Of a stretch of 38,064 nt of DNA, positions 26,098 to 35,959 are shown in pieces. Source of the stretch: Verrucomicrobiota bacterium (GTDB lineage: Bacteria > Verrucomicrobiota > Verrucomicrobiia > Limisphaerales > UBA1096); NCBI GenBank assembly GCA_018674955.1, contig JABGZB010000281.1, positions 1 through 38,064 of the forward strand, given 5' to 3'. How positions within the stretch are numbered: position 1 is the first letter of the stretch; every line of letters begins with the position of its first letter. The notes beneath the pieces are model-generated. The model searched no databases. It saw only the letters and a list, made by a program, of their open reading frames with translations, and was not told where the DNA came from. The translations under genes and the position numbers were made by a program.

Positions 26098-26318
26098 TCC
26101 GGATTGCGGGTGGCCGCTCGGGACGGATAGTAGAGGCATGCCGCCGGGGTGCAATCCGAAACGGGAAATGTTGACGCCTAAATAGCCAGGTTCTAGCTTT
26201 CGGGAGTGTTCGCCACGCCGCCTGCGTGTATGTCGCGCAAACCGGCGTCACGGCCCATTGCGATTGACGGGTCAAGGTGGTAATCAAGCCACGGAAACCG
26301 TGGCATGCCTGATGCTCA

Positions 26319-27479
26319 ATGAGAATCGATATGATCAACTCCATTTTAACTGAAACTATAACCAAGCGCTTGGCCATGCGTTGGCTCGCCGCATGCGTGA
26401 CCGCGCTTGGAATCTTATGTGCGCCTAGCGAGCCTCTGGGCCAAGTCACGATCACGGCCAAGGACATGTTCAGCAAGGAGGGGCAGTATTACAAAGTGCA
26501 CTCCAACTTCATCGGCCATTTTTCGGAGGCGGCCCGTGAGGAGGTTGATGTCAGCGATTACATTGGCGAGGCAGGGGCGGATCAAGTTTGGGATTTCCGG
26601 GAGGGGCCGGAAGATGAGATGATCCAGTTCGACTACGTGAAGCCAAGCGCGATTGACACAGATGTTGAATTTGGCGAGGCGACCATCGCGGAGCGGGCGA
26701 CGTTCGACTCTTCCGGCAAACAGAAAAGCATGTTCCTCAACGTTAGTGCCGCCCGGGGGCGAGACGTTTACGGGTTTCACGACGCCAGCATCGACGAGGA
26801 GGACCCTGCAATCCCATTCAGCGCCCGATTGAACGACTTCCCGGCGGTCATCAAATTTGGCGACTCGTGGGTTGTGAACACGACGTTCGAGTTCGTCACG
26901 CGCCAGTCAATGTTCGGGGTGGGCGACATCGAGGCACCGACCAAGCTGGTTTATCAATCTGAAATGGTGGTTGACGGCCACGGAATCGTCATCCTACCCG
27001 AGTTGGGTTTTCACGACTGTCTGCGCATCAACGAACTGGTGCAGTATGACACGTTCATAAAAATCCCGGGATTGGTTGAGGATTGGCAAAAAGCCTCAAC
27101 CGACTTCATCCGCAATTACTATTGGCTGAGCAAGGACATGGGCATTGTCGCCCAGATCAGTTCCGTGCAAGACACCGTACCTATTCCGGATGACTTCTCA
27201 ACGGCAAGCGCATTGTGGCGGCAATTTGAAAACAACCACGGTGAGTCCAATGAAACAGCCCAGCCCGTGGAAGGGCTGGAAATCTCGCTGGACACCAAGG
27301 GAAACCGGGTTTTATTGAGCTGGAAAAAAGCTGAAAACACGCTTGAATACTTGGTGCAATTCAGCGATAGTTTGGCCTCGAACAGTTGGAGGGATTTGAA
27401 AACAACGTCTGGAAACTTTGCTTTGGACGCGATTTCCTCGAAAAATGCCCGTTTTTACCGGATTGTTTCGCTAGAATGA
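26319..27479 (+). CDS. hypothetical secreted protein
   Basis: 386 aa; signal-like [23 protein letters not shown]-terminal module [22 protein letters not shown]...[10 protein letters not shown]. Confidence 0.7.
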   Translation: MRIDMINSILTETITKRLAMRWLAACVTALGILCAPSEPLGQVTITAKDMFSKEGQYYKVHSNFIGHFSEAAREEVDVSDYIGEAGADQVWDFREGPEDEMIQFDYVKPSAIDTDVEFGEATIAERATFDSSGKQKSMFLNVSAARGRDVYGFHDASIDEEDPAIPFSARLNDFPAVIKFGDSWVVNTTFEFVTRQSMFGVGDIEAPTKLVYQSEMVVDGHGIVILPELGFHDCLRINELVQYDTFIKIPGLVEDWQKASTDFIRNYYWLSKDMGIVAQISSVQDTVPIPDDFSTASALWRQFENNHGESNETAQPVEGLEISLDTKGNRVLLSWKKAENTLEYLVQFSDSLASNSWRDLKTTSGNFALDAISSKNARFYRIVSLE

Positions 27480-27483
27480 CAGT

Positions 27484-28395
27484 ATGAAAACGCAGGCGAC
27501 CCAACGCTTGGCCAAGCGGTCAGGAAGCAATTCCGCGTCGAGGGGGGTATGGGGAGTTGCCGCGTTTACGCTCATTGAGTTGCTGGTCGTGATTGCCATC
27601 ATCGCCATTCTAGCGGCTTTGATGCTCCCGTCGCTGTTTCAGGCCAAGAGCGCCGCCCGTTCCCTGGCATGCAAAAACAACCTTCGCCAATACGGCATCG
27701 CGCTGAACTCATACGTCGGGGATCAGGGCCACTATCCCGTTTACAATTTTGATCCCACGGATGCAGAAGGCAATACCCAGCAGTATTGGCATGAGCGCCT
27801 CCTGCCCTATATTGGTGCCGAGTGGGCCGAAAAAAGTCCCTTCACCTGTTCGGACTATAAGGGAGTGACTCTCTCGGGTAATGACGCCGCCGTCGCGCTG
27901 GGCAGTTATGGGTACAACGCCTTTGGCGTGAAACTCGGCTACAGCAGCCTTGGCTTGGGGGGCACTTTCAGTCACACGCTAATCAGTGGCGAACTGGATG
28001 ATGTTCCGTCGGAAGGGTCGAGAATCACCGATGGGGACGTTCGATCAACGGCGAACATGATTGGGATTGGGGACGCCACGCTGATTTGGATGACTAAACC
28101 GATGATCAATATTTTGTACGGGGAGGACGGTGTCGAGGGTGCCAGCGGCATGGCGCACTTGGACATCAACTACCGCAATTTTGTCCAGCGAAAAGCCTAC
28201 CCCTTAAGCAATAAGATTATTCGTGCCACCGAGGCTCGGCACGGGGGGCAATACAACATCAGTTTCTGCGACGGCCACGTCGAAGCACTGGACCGGACGC
28301 GGCTTCATGAGCGCAGTTTCCGCGCGCTTCGTCGTTGGAACAACGACAACTTGCCTCACCACGACTTGCTGAGCAACTACCAGTCCTGGCGCTGA
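27484..28395 (+). CDS. type II secretion/pseudopilin-like protein (prepilin-type N-terminal cleavage/methylation domain)
   Basis: 303 aa; [46 protein letters not shown]-term [17 protein letters not shown]. Confidence 0.9.
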   Translation: MKTQATQRLAKRSGSNSASRGVWGVAAFTLIELLVVIAIIAILAALMLPSLFQAKSAARSLACKNNLRQYGIALNSYVGDQGHYPVYNFDPTDAEGNTQQYWHERLLPYIGAEWAEKSPFTCSDYKGVTLSGNDAAVALGSYGYNAFGVKLGYSSLGLGGTFSHTLISGELDDVPSEGSRITDGDVRSTANMIGIGDATLIWMTKPMINILYGEDGVEGASGMAHLDINYRNFVQRKAYPLSNKIIRATEARHGGQYNISFCDGHVEALDRTRLHERSFRALRRWNNDNLPHHDLLSNYQSWR

Positions 28396-28398
28396 GGC

Positions 28399-29433
28399 TC
28401 AATCCAGTCGCAGCCACGACACTTTCAGGTAGGCGGGTTCATTTTTGATGACCGGAAAATCCGTGGGTTGGGTTGCTGAAAATGACAACACAATTTTTCT
28501 GCCGCAGGATCGAATTCCTCTCCTGACTTCTTCCCTGAACTTCGCGTTACTCAACCCTGCCGCATTGCAGCAGGCGAGCAGTACGCCGCCTTTGCGAACC
28601 AATGGTGCCGCAGCTTTAGCTAAGTTGCCATAGTCCCGCTTGGCCATAAACAACCCAGATTGCTTTGAGCGCGAAAAAGTGGGCGGATCGAGGATGACTA
28701 AGTCATGTCTGTCGCCGCGCTTGGCCAAGCGCTTCATCCATTCAAGTGCATCTCCGTATATGAAATCGTGATCGTTGGGATTGACTTGGTTAAGCCGGAA
28801 ATTCTCCCGGCCCCAGTCGAGGTATTTGCGCGAGAGGTCGAGGTTGATGGTTGTGGCACCTGTACGCGCGGCGCAGACCGAGAACGAGCAGGTGTACGAG
28901 AAAGTGTTCAGCACCGTGGCGGTTCCGGGAGCAGACTTAAACACGGTGAAACCGGGTTCGATGTGGTTTGAGAGAATGCGCTGCCGGTTCTCCCGCATGT
29001 CGAGGAACAGCCCGGTCGAGTACCCTTGCTTCAGGCTCAACCGGTACGTAAGGCCATTCTCCATCACTTCAAAGTCATCTGGTGCTTCTAAGCCCACGAC
29101 AAGCCGGGGTGATGCGGAAACCGTGGTGCTCTGCTGCACCTTTCGGTTTAGTTTCTTAAAATAGACACCCTTGATCTTGAGTGAGGTTTTCCACTCTTTC
29201 GCAGCCTCGAGTTGCGGATCAGTTAGCGGCAGTGGCGACTGTATCAACAGAAAATCGCCGAGGCGGTCCACGTATAAATCTTTCCAGCCATCCGCTTGGC
29301 CATGTACAAGCCGGTAGGCGTTGGTTTTTGGGTCGCGCCCGGATCGCAACTTGCGCGGCGGGCCGGCGGGTCGTGATGGTTTTGTGTTCAACAATTTACC
29401 AGAAGTGCCATTGGGGTTTATCGGCGAAGCCAA
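28399..29433 (-). CDS. class I SAM-dependent (RlmI-like) methyltransferase
   Basis: 344 aa; VLNTFSYTCSFSVCAARTGATTINLDLSRKYLDWGRENFRLN, VILDPPTFSRSK, GGVLLACCNAA. Confidence 0.85.
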   Translation of the reverse strand: MASPINPNGTSGKLLNTKPSRPAGPPRKLRSGRDPKTNAYRLVHGQADGWKDLYVDRLGDFLLIQSPLPLTDPQLEAAKEWKTSLKIKGVYFKKLNRKVQQSTTVSASPRLVVGLEAPDDFEVMENGLTYRLSLKQGYSTGLFLDMRENRQRILSNHIEPGFTVFKSAPGTATVLNTFSYTCSFSVCAARTGATTINLDLSRKYLDWGRENFRLNQVNPNDHDFIYGDALEWMKRLAKRGDRHDLVILDPPTFSRSKQSGLFMAKRDYGNLAKAAAPLVRKGGVLLACCNAAGLSNAKFREEVRRGIRSCGRKIVLSFSATQPTDFPVIKNEPAYLKVSWLRLD

Positions 29434-30085
29434 ACCCCTGCGTGATCACCCAAGCTCCAAGTAAAAAGTTGGTGACTGCGTGAGCGGTGATGGCATCAGC
29501 AATCCGATTCGTGCGGATAACCAGTAATTGATAAATCATCCCGCAGACAATGCCAGCCAGCCACTGCTGGTGAGTGAAACCGAACACGATGGACGTGATC
29601 AAAAAAGGTTTTACGGCGAACGAGTTGTACGCGGTGAAGATCCAGTTTGGGGCAAGAATGTAACGGTACAGGAATGAACGGTAGAACACTTCTTCAAGCA
29701 TCGGCACCAGTAGCGTCGAGCCGACGAGGCGCACGCCGGCAAAAAACCACACCATCACCGATGGCGAGCCGAACTGTTTTTGCAGATCCCAGGAGTCGTT
29801 CGGTTGGGAAAATTTCGGGTACAGCACATCCAGCGCTACCCACAGGATGAAAACCAGCGTCCCGGCGATCAACGCCTCGAAACTGATCGCCCATCGCATC
29901 TCGGACACCAGCGGCCACGTCACCCAAATCATCCACGCTCCGATAACACACTTGGCCAAATAAACCCAGAAGTGCGATTCCGGCCCTAAGCTGCCCTGAC
30001 ACGAGGTCAGCACAAGGAACACGACAAATGGCAGAACCCGCGCAAGGAGCGGGGAGGCCTGCAGTTTGGCTGTCAGCGCGTTCAT
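29396..30085 (-). CDS. CPBP-family intramembrane metalloprotease (CAAX protease-related)
   Basis: 229 aa multi-pass membrane protein; MLEEVFYRSFLYR, FGFTHQQWLAG, AITAHAVTNFLLG motifs. Confidence 0.85.
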   Translation of the reverse strand: MNALTAKLQASPLLARVLPFVVFLVLTSCQGSLGPESHFWVYLAKCVIGAWMIWVTWPLVSEMRWAISFEALIAGTLVFILWVALDVLYPKFSQPNDSWDLQKQFGSPSVMVWFFAGVRLVGSTLLVPMLEEVFYRSFLYRYILAPNWIFTAYNSFAVKPFLITSIVFGFTHQQWLAGIVCGMIYQLLVIRTNRIADAITAHAVTNFLLGAWVITQGFGFADKPQWHFW

Positions 30086-31200
30086 CGTTTGAGGATGGAT
30101 TTGGTCGCGGTGAGTAACTTGGCCATCTCGGCCTCGGTGCCGATGGTGATGCGCAGCCAGTTGCGAACCTTGGGCGTGTCAAACCAGCGGGTCACAATTT
30201 TCCGCTCCCGCAATTGCCGGAACCATTGTGCCGCCGTGATAGCGGTCGGCTTGGCGAAAATGAAATTGGCCTGACTAGGCAGCACTTTGAAACCAAGCGC
30301 CTCGAGCGCTCCGGTGGTCTTGTCCCGCAACTGGATGATGCGCTCGAACTGCTTCCGATAGTGGCCGATGTCCGATAGTGTGGCCAGCGCCGCCACTTGG
30401 CCAAGGCCGTTTGTGTTATAGCTGTCGCGTATCCTGTCGAGCGCCGCGATGATTTCCGGGTGGCCGACGAAGTAGCCCACCCTCGCAAAGCAAAGCGAGT
30501 AGGCCTTGCTGAAAGTACGGGAAACGATGACGTGCGGGAACCGCTTGGCCAAGCGGAGTGCGTTTTCGTCGGCGAAATCAACGTACGCCTCGTCCAGAAT
30601 TGTCACGCCCTTTTGCGCGGCGCAGAGCTTGGCCAAGTCGCGCGTTAAGTAACCTCGACCGCTGGGCGCATTTGGCGTTGTGATGTAAGTGAGTGCCGCT
30701 CCAAAATCCCAATTGCTATTTTGCAGCGCATCGTTGTCCGGCAAGCCGAAGTCGGCGGGCAGTCTGACCTCGTTGCGGCGCGCGCCGTGAATGCCGGCAA
30801 GGATGGGGTAGAGCGAGTAGCTCGGCGTAAAATACTGGATGGTTTGCCGACGGGTTGCTGCGTTGGATTGGCGAGGTTCGACGAATGCGCGGGTGGCTAG
30901 GGCGAGCAACTCATCGGAGCCGTTGCCAACGATGATGTTTTCCGGCTTGCAGTCGTGCAACTTAGCCAACGCCACTCGCAGCGGTTGCGCGCTAGGGACG
31001 GGGTAACGGCGCAATCGGTCATCGGCAGCGGAGCGGATCGCGCGGATGACCTTGGGTGAGGGCGGCGCCGGATTCTCGTTGGTGTTGAGTTTGATGAGAC
31101 CGGGAACATTTGGTTGCTCGCCGGGAACGTATCCTCGCAACTTCCGCACCATTGGTCGAACAAGTTGCTTCGGTGTACTGTTTTTGCGCTTGGCCGTCAT
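30082..31200 (-). CDS. hisC: histidinol-phosphate aminotransferase
   Basis: 372 aa; LIKLNTNENPAPPSPKV, NIIVGNGSDELLALATRAF, ILDEAYVDFA, VSRTFSKAYSLCFARVGYFVG. Confidence 0.92.
   Translation of the reverse strand: MTAKRKNSTPKQLVRPMVRKLRGYVPGEQPNVPGLIKLNTNENPAPPSPKVIRAIRSAADDRLRRYPVPSAQPLRVALAKLHDCKPENIIVGNGSDELLALATRAFVEPRQSNAATRRQTIQYFTPSYSLYPILAGIHGARRNEVRLPADFGLPDNDALQNSNWDFGAALTYITTPNAPSGRGYLTRDLAKLCAAQKGVTILDEAYVDFADENALRLAKRFPHVIVSRTFSKAYSLCFARVGYFVGHPEIIAALDRIRDSYNTNGLGQVAALATLSDIGHYRKQFERIIQLRDKTTGALEALGFKVLPSQANFIFAKPTAITAAQWFRQLRERKIVTRWFDTPKVRNWLRITIGTEAEMAKLLTATKSILKR
30544..30637. repeat. two iterated palindromes CTTGGCCAAG (30544-30553, 30628-30637) within hisC
   Basis: Read directly; a third copy lies at 30396-30405 in the same gene. 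Confidence 0.9.
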
Positions 31201-31203
31201 CGA

Positions 31204-32511
31204 CTAATCTTCAAGTCGTATTTCGGCGGAGCGACCGTGGGCGTCGAGGCCCTCCATTTCGGCGAATGTCCGAATCGTTTCGATGGACTTGGCCAAGGCG
31301 GGTCTGCTGTATTTCACGACGCTTGTGCGGCGCTGGAATTGATCCACGGTTAACCCGGCGAACGACGCCCCGGCACCGCCGGTTGGCAGCGTGTGGCTGG
31401 GGCCGGCCATGTAGTCGCCGAGGACCGTTGGGGCCCACGGGCCCACAAAAATCGCGCCGGCGGTCGTGATGTCTTTCACGGCAACTTCAGGTTTGCGGAG
31501 CATCAACTCGCAGTGCTCTGGCGCGATTCGATTGGCCAGGGTGATGCCGTCGCTGATTGATTTCACGTGGATGAGCCAGCCGTTTTTCTTGAGTGCCTTT
31601 CGGATGAACTCACGGCGCGATAGCCCGGGGAGTTGCCGCTCGAGTTCCCGGTGCACGTCGGCAATGAGTTTTTTGGAGTTACAGGCGAGCCAAACCCGCT
31701 CGTGGCCGGAGCCGTGCTCGGCTTGCGCGAGCATGTCGGCGGCGGCAAACTTTGGGTTGGCCGACGAGTCAGCGAGGATGAACATCTCGCTTGGCCCGGG
31801 CAGCAGGTCGATAGCCACGCGGCCAAATAAAAGTCGCTTGGCCGCAACAACGTAGGCGTTGCCGGGGCCGAATATTTTTTGAACCGGGCGGATCGTTTTC
31901 GTGCCGCACGCCATCGCGGCAATCGCCTGTGCGCCACCGACACGGTACACATCGGTTGCTCCCGCTTGGCGAAGCGCGGCGAGCAGCGCGCTGTTCACTC
32001 GACCGTCTTTGTCGCACGGAGTGCAGGCGACGATTTCGCGGCAGCCGGCAACCTTGCCCAAAGTGACGGTCATCAGCGCGGTCGATGCCAGGGGCGCGGT
32101 TCCGCCGGGGATGTAAACGCCAACCCGTGCGAACGGATCGAACTTTTCGCCGACCACACCGCCTTGGGCGTTGTGAGCCTGCCAGTTTTTGCGCAGGGAT
32201 TGCTTCGCGAAGAAGGCAACGTTGGCTTTGGCCAAGCGGATGGCCTTGCGGGTTTGGGCGCTGGTGGAGCGCCAAGCGCTGTCCAGTTCCGCTTGCCCGA
32301 CGCGCAGTTTGGCTGGGGTCAACGTAGCTCCGTCGAACTTCTCCGTGAACTGGAGTAGCGCATTGTCGCCGAGCCTCTCGACTCCGCTAATGATCTCAAG
32401 AGCGCCCTGCTCGATGCCTGTCTCGAAAAGGCTGGATGCAGCGATAAGCTTGTTCAGTTTGGCGGTGTAGCCAGAATCCGTGTGTCGGATCAAATTCACG
32501 GGCAGCAACAT
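31204..32511 (-). CDS. hisD: histidinol dehydrogenase
   Basis: 435 aa; VGVYIPGGTAPLASTALMTVTLGKVAGCREIVACTPC, GGAQAIAAMACGT, IFGPGNAYVVAAKRLLFGRVAIDLLPGPSE, AEHGSGHERVWLAC. Confidence 0.94.
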   Translation of the reverse strand: MLLPVNLIRHTDSGYTAKLNKLIAASSLFETGIEQGALEIISGVERLGDNALLQFTEKFDGATLTPAKLRVGQAELDSAWRSTSAQTRKAIRLAKANVAFFAKQSLRKNWQAHNAQGGVVGEKFDPFARVGVYIPGGTAPLASTALMTVTLGKVAGCREIVACTPCDKDGRVNSALLAALRQAGATDVYRVGGAQAIAAMACGTKTIRPVQKIFGPGNAYVVAAKRLLFGRVAIDLLPGPSEMFILADSSANPKFAAADMLAQAEHGSGHERVWLACNSKKLIADVHRELERQLPGLSRREFIRKALKKNGWLIHVKSISDGITLANRIAPEHCELMLRKPEVAVKDITTAGAIFVGPWAPTVLGDYMAGPSHTLPTGGAGASFAGLTVDQFQRRTSVVKYSRPALAKSIETIRTFAEMEGLDAHGRSAEIRLED

Positions 32512-32656
32512 AGGGCGGGAAGCTCGTGAAAGTCAAAGCAGCGGAGGCCTGTCAAGCAACTTTAGTTGCCCAGAGAAGATGGGGAATATTTTTTAGGTTT
32601 GACGAGGCAGGTCGAATTATGTCGTTATCACTAACCTGTTTTATTCAGTTAACGCG

Positions 32657-35600
32657 ATGCCCCGAACAGCCAAGAAAAAAAAGCCAGTCGTCAGTTCAGC
32701 GAAAGCGTCCAAGTACGACGCACACCACACTGTCATCAACAATACTTACGGCGACTTCGCCGATTTGCGACACCAGTTGTCCGAATCCAAGGAGGACGTG
32801 GCCGAGCGGGCCAAGCTGCTGCAGATATTTTCATCGTGCACTGATTCGCAACGGTCGTGGCTTTTGCTGGAGGACTATTTCAACAAGCTCAACCTTGCCC
32901 GTAAGGACTTCAGCCAGGATGACTGGTGGGGCAGTATGGCCCAGACACATGGTGACACACGACTCGAGGACTTGGCCTTGGTGTTCATGAAATCGGGCCG
33001 CTCGGTGCCCAATGAGTTGATGGCTCATGCCAACTTCACGCGCTTTGCAGAGGTCGAGCAGGCCGAAAGGGATCATCAGTTGTTCAAAGGTTTGGAAGAA
33101 TGGATGTTCCCGCCGACGCCGGTTCACCTCGATGCCCCCCGGGCTGCCTTGCGAGTGGTGGGGCGGCTTATTTTAGACACGGAATTGCCGGGATTGCACA
33201 AGCTCGGGGTAGAGATTCATATCATACGCCCGCGTACAGGAGACCGCGTCAAGACGCTGGACGATATGGCTGACCTGACGATGCGGGCCGCCCACGAGCA
33301 GGAATTGTTTCCTTCCGCCGACTGGTCGTTTATCCGCTGGTCTTCCGGTGTTCGGCACGACTACGATACGGAGGCAGAACTGATCTCTCTGGATGGGGCG
33401 GAGTTGCTGAAGTGGCTGGTGCAATGGGGGAAGTCCGGACGAATTGATCTCGATGGGGAGATGAAACCGATACAGTTTCTGGGGCGGATCATCGAGATGG
33501 AGCCCCACTTGGAGAAGGCGAAATCAGACTTGTTTTTTACACATGAGGTCATTCTTCCCGACAACAAAACTTGCAGCATGTCCGAGGTACGCTTTTTCGC
33601 CGGTGACCCCACGTTGGCACTCATCGGTTGCGAGGTGTTTCTCCTGCGTAATTCTCCCGCGCCCGAGGTGCTAGGGAATTGGGCCAAAATGAAAAAGGCC
33701 TCGGTATCCAAGCTGACACATCGCCTGCTCACCAAGCTGCGCAAGATCACCACCACCAACGGGGTGAACTGGGAGCAACTCTGCAAGACTCACGAGGCGA
33801 CGCCGCGATTTGTTTTCGAAATGGCCAATGACACCGTTCGCCTCAAGCTCTTGGCCAAGAGTGAATCAGACAAGAGCCTCTGGCAGTGGAACGGCCACGA
33901 ATGGGTTCGGGGAAATTCAGGGAAACTACTAAAACCGAACAAGCCAGAAGTGCTAGATGACGAGAGGCTTGAGGCGGCCATCGGGTGGCTAAAGCGCTTA
34001 GACTGGTTCACCCCGGAGCCGGGCCTGTGGGTGGGTGATTCCAACCCGCTTTTCCTCGAGAGTCTCCACGCCGCTTGGCCGGACAAACCCGACGCGGAGT
34101 ACCTTGGTGACACGGAGTTCAAACGCCTGTTCCTGCAGCCCAAGCGACTCAAGCCCAAGTTGGTCGTACGGGGTAGTGGCATCGACTGGCTGTCTGTCTC
34201 CGCCGAGTGGGAGGAGGAGGGGTTGAATTTGACCGAGCGCGACCTCCAGCAACTCGCCGCTGCCAGTGGTAATTTCGTCAATCTACCGGACGCCGGTTGG
34301 GTGCAACTGGATCAAAAGGCCGTACAGGAAGCACAGGAGGCGATGGCGGATCTTGGCGTAGACGGCTTGTCTTCAGTTGAGCAAAAAGTCGGACTAGAGC
34401 AGGCCGCCCACTTGGACGAGGACGGATTGGCCAAGTTCGTCCCGTCCTCGGAGTTGGAACAGTTGCGTGGACGCTTGGATGAGTTTGAGGGAGTTGAAAC
34501 GACTGAACTGCCGGACGGGGTTTGCGCCGAGTTGCGTCCGTATCAGGTGGAAGGCTTTAGTTTTCTTTGCCACTTGGCCAAGTTTAAGCTGGGTGGAATC
34601 CTTGCGGATGATATGGGACTGGGCAAGACACTGCAGACGCTCGCTTGGCTGTTGTGGCTGAAGACCAGTCGCCGGAAGAATGCCAAGACCAAACCGACGC
34701 TGGTAGTTTGCCCCGCTTCGGTTTTGCACAACTGGCGTCGTGAATCGGAACGATTCACTCCCAAAATGAAGGTGCTGGTCTTGGAGAGTGGCCAAGCGCG
34801 TCACAACCTTCGAAAGCGAATCCCCGACTACGACATCGTGGTCACGAATTACTCGATCCTTCGCCGTGACCTCGACGAGTTGGCCAAATTTGCGTTCCGC
34901 GCTATTGTGCTCGACGAGGCGCAATTCATCAAGAATCCCGGGGCTCAGGTGACCAAATCCGTCAAGGAACTTAAGGCCGACCACAAGTTGGCGCTGACCG
35001 GTACGCCGATCGAGAACCGCATGCTCGACCTGTGGAGCATAGTCGATTTTGTGCAGCCCAACTACCTCGGCAACCAAGAGCATTTCACCCAGGTTTACGA
35101 TTTGAAGGTGTCGGAAAAAGACGAGAACGCTGCCCGTATCGGCCGCCGAAAACTCTCGGCCAAGCTCCGGCCGTTGTTGCTGCGCCGTGTCAAGAAACAG
35201 GTGGCCAAGGATCTACCGGATCGCATTGAGCAGCGGCTCGACTGCGAGTTGCCCGAGGAGCAGCGTAAACTATACCTCGCAGAGTTGAAACGAAGCCGTG
35301 AGCAGGTGATGAAAGCCGTCCAGCAGAAGGGCGTCGCCAAGAGCAAAATGCACGTGCTCGCGGCGCTGACCCGGTTACGGCAGATTTGTTGTCATCCCGG
35401 CCTAGTCGGGAGCGACACGGAATCAGGCAAGACGGACACTCTGTTCGAGTTGGTGGAACCGCTTCTTGAGGAGGGGCACAAGGTGCTTGTGTTCAGTCAG
35501 TTCGTACGGATGCTTCAAATCCTCGAAAAGGAGTGCGCGGACCGGCAGATGCCCACCCACATGTTGACCGGCGAAACCAAGAACCGGCAGGATATCGTGA

Positions 35601-35929
35601 ACGCTTTTCAGGAGGCCGAATTGCCGTCGGTCTTCCTGCTCAGCCTGCGGGCGGCCGGTACCGGACTCAATCTGACGAGCGCCAGCTACGTGGTCATTTA
35701 CGACCCGTGGTGGAATCCAGCCGTCGAGGCGCAGGCCATCGACCGGACTCATCGGATCGGTCAGACCGCGACGGTGAACGCCTACAAGATGATCTCACCG
35801 GGCACCGTCGAGGAGAAAATTTGGGACTTACAGCAGCGCAAAGCCAAGACGGTATCCGACGTGCTCGGGGAAGACGGCTTCGCTAAGGGCCTCACGACGA
35901 ACGATCTCGAGTATCTGTTCTCGGATTAA
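32657..35929 (+). CDS. SNF2-family DEAD/DEAH helicase
   Basis: 1090 aa; LRPYQVEGFSFLCHLAKFKLGGILADDMGLGKTLQTLA, LVVCPASVLHNW, IVLDEAQFIKNP, LALTGTPIENRMLDLWSIVDF, VYDPWWNPAVEAQAIDRTHRIGQT. Confidence 0.93.
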   Translation: MPRTAKKKKPVVSSAKASKYDAHHTVINNTYGDFADLRHQLSESKEDVAERAKLLQIFSSCTDSQRSWLLLEDYFNKLNLARKDFSQDDWWGSMAQTHGDTRLEDLALVFMKSGRSVPNELMAHANFTRFAEVEQAERDHQLFKGLEEWMFPPTPVHLDAPRAALRVVGRLILDTELPGLHKLGVEIHIIRPRTGDRVKTLDDMADLTMRAAHEQELFPSADWSFIRWSSGVRHDYDTEAELISLDGAELLKWLVQWGKSGRIDLDGEMKPIQFLGRIIEMEPHLEKAKSDLFFTHEVILPDNKTCSMSEVRFFAGDPTLALIGCEVFLLRNSPAPEVLGNWAKMKKASVSKLTHRLLTKLRKITTTNGVNWEQLCKTHEATPRFVFEMANDTVRLKLLAKSESDKSLWQWNGHEWVRGNSGKLLKPNKPEVLDDERLEAAIGWLKRLDWFTPEPGLWVGDSNPLFLESLHAAWPDKPDAEYLGDTEFKRLFLQPKRLKPKLVVRGSGIDWLSVSAEWEEEGLNLTERDLQQLAAASGNFVNLPDAGWVQLDQKAVQEAQEAMADLGVDGLSSVEQKVGLEQAAHLDEDGLAKFVPSSELEQLRGRLDEFEGVETTELPDGVCAELRPYQVEGFSFLCHLAKFKLGGILADDMGLGKTLQTLAWLLWLKTSRRKNAKTKPTLVVCPASVLHNWRRESERFTPKMKVLVLESGQARHNLRKRIPDYDIVVTNYSILRRDLDELAKFAFRAIVLDEAQFIKNPGAQVTKSVKELKADHKLALTGTPIENRMLDLWSIVDFVQPNYLGNQEHFTQVYDLKVSEKDENAARIGRRKLSAKLRPLLLRRVKKQVAKDLPDRIEQRLDCELPEEQRKLYLAELKRSREQVMKAVQQKGVAKSKMHVLAALTRLRQICCHPGLVGSDTESGKTDTLFELVEPLLEEGHKVLVFSQFVRMLQILEKECADRQMPTHMLTGETKNRQDIVNAFQEAELPSVFLLSLRAAGTGLNLTSASYVVIYDPWWNPAVEAQAIDRTHRIGQTATVNAYKMISPGTVEEKIWDLQQRKAKTVSDVLGEDGFAKGLTTNDLEYLFSD

Positions 35930-35959
35930 ACCACTACGCTTGGCCAATCGCTTGGCTGC

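Noticed and set aside
32590-32660. Possible sigma-70 promoter (TTGACG...) upstream of the SNF2 helicase
   Set aside because: No -10 element at correct spacing is evident.
32657-35929. SNF2 helicase as part of a DISARM or other defence island
   Set aside because: Neighbours are hisD and DUF1214/sulfotransferase genes; no methyltransferase, PLD or DUF1998 partners, so a stand-alone bacterial SNF2 protein is the simpler reading.
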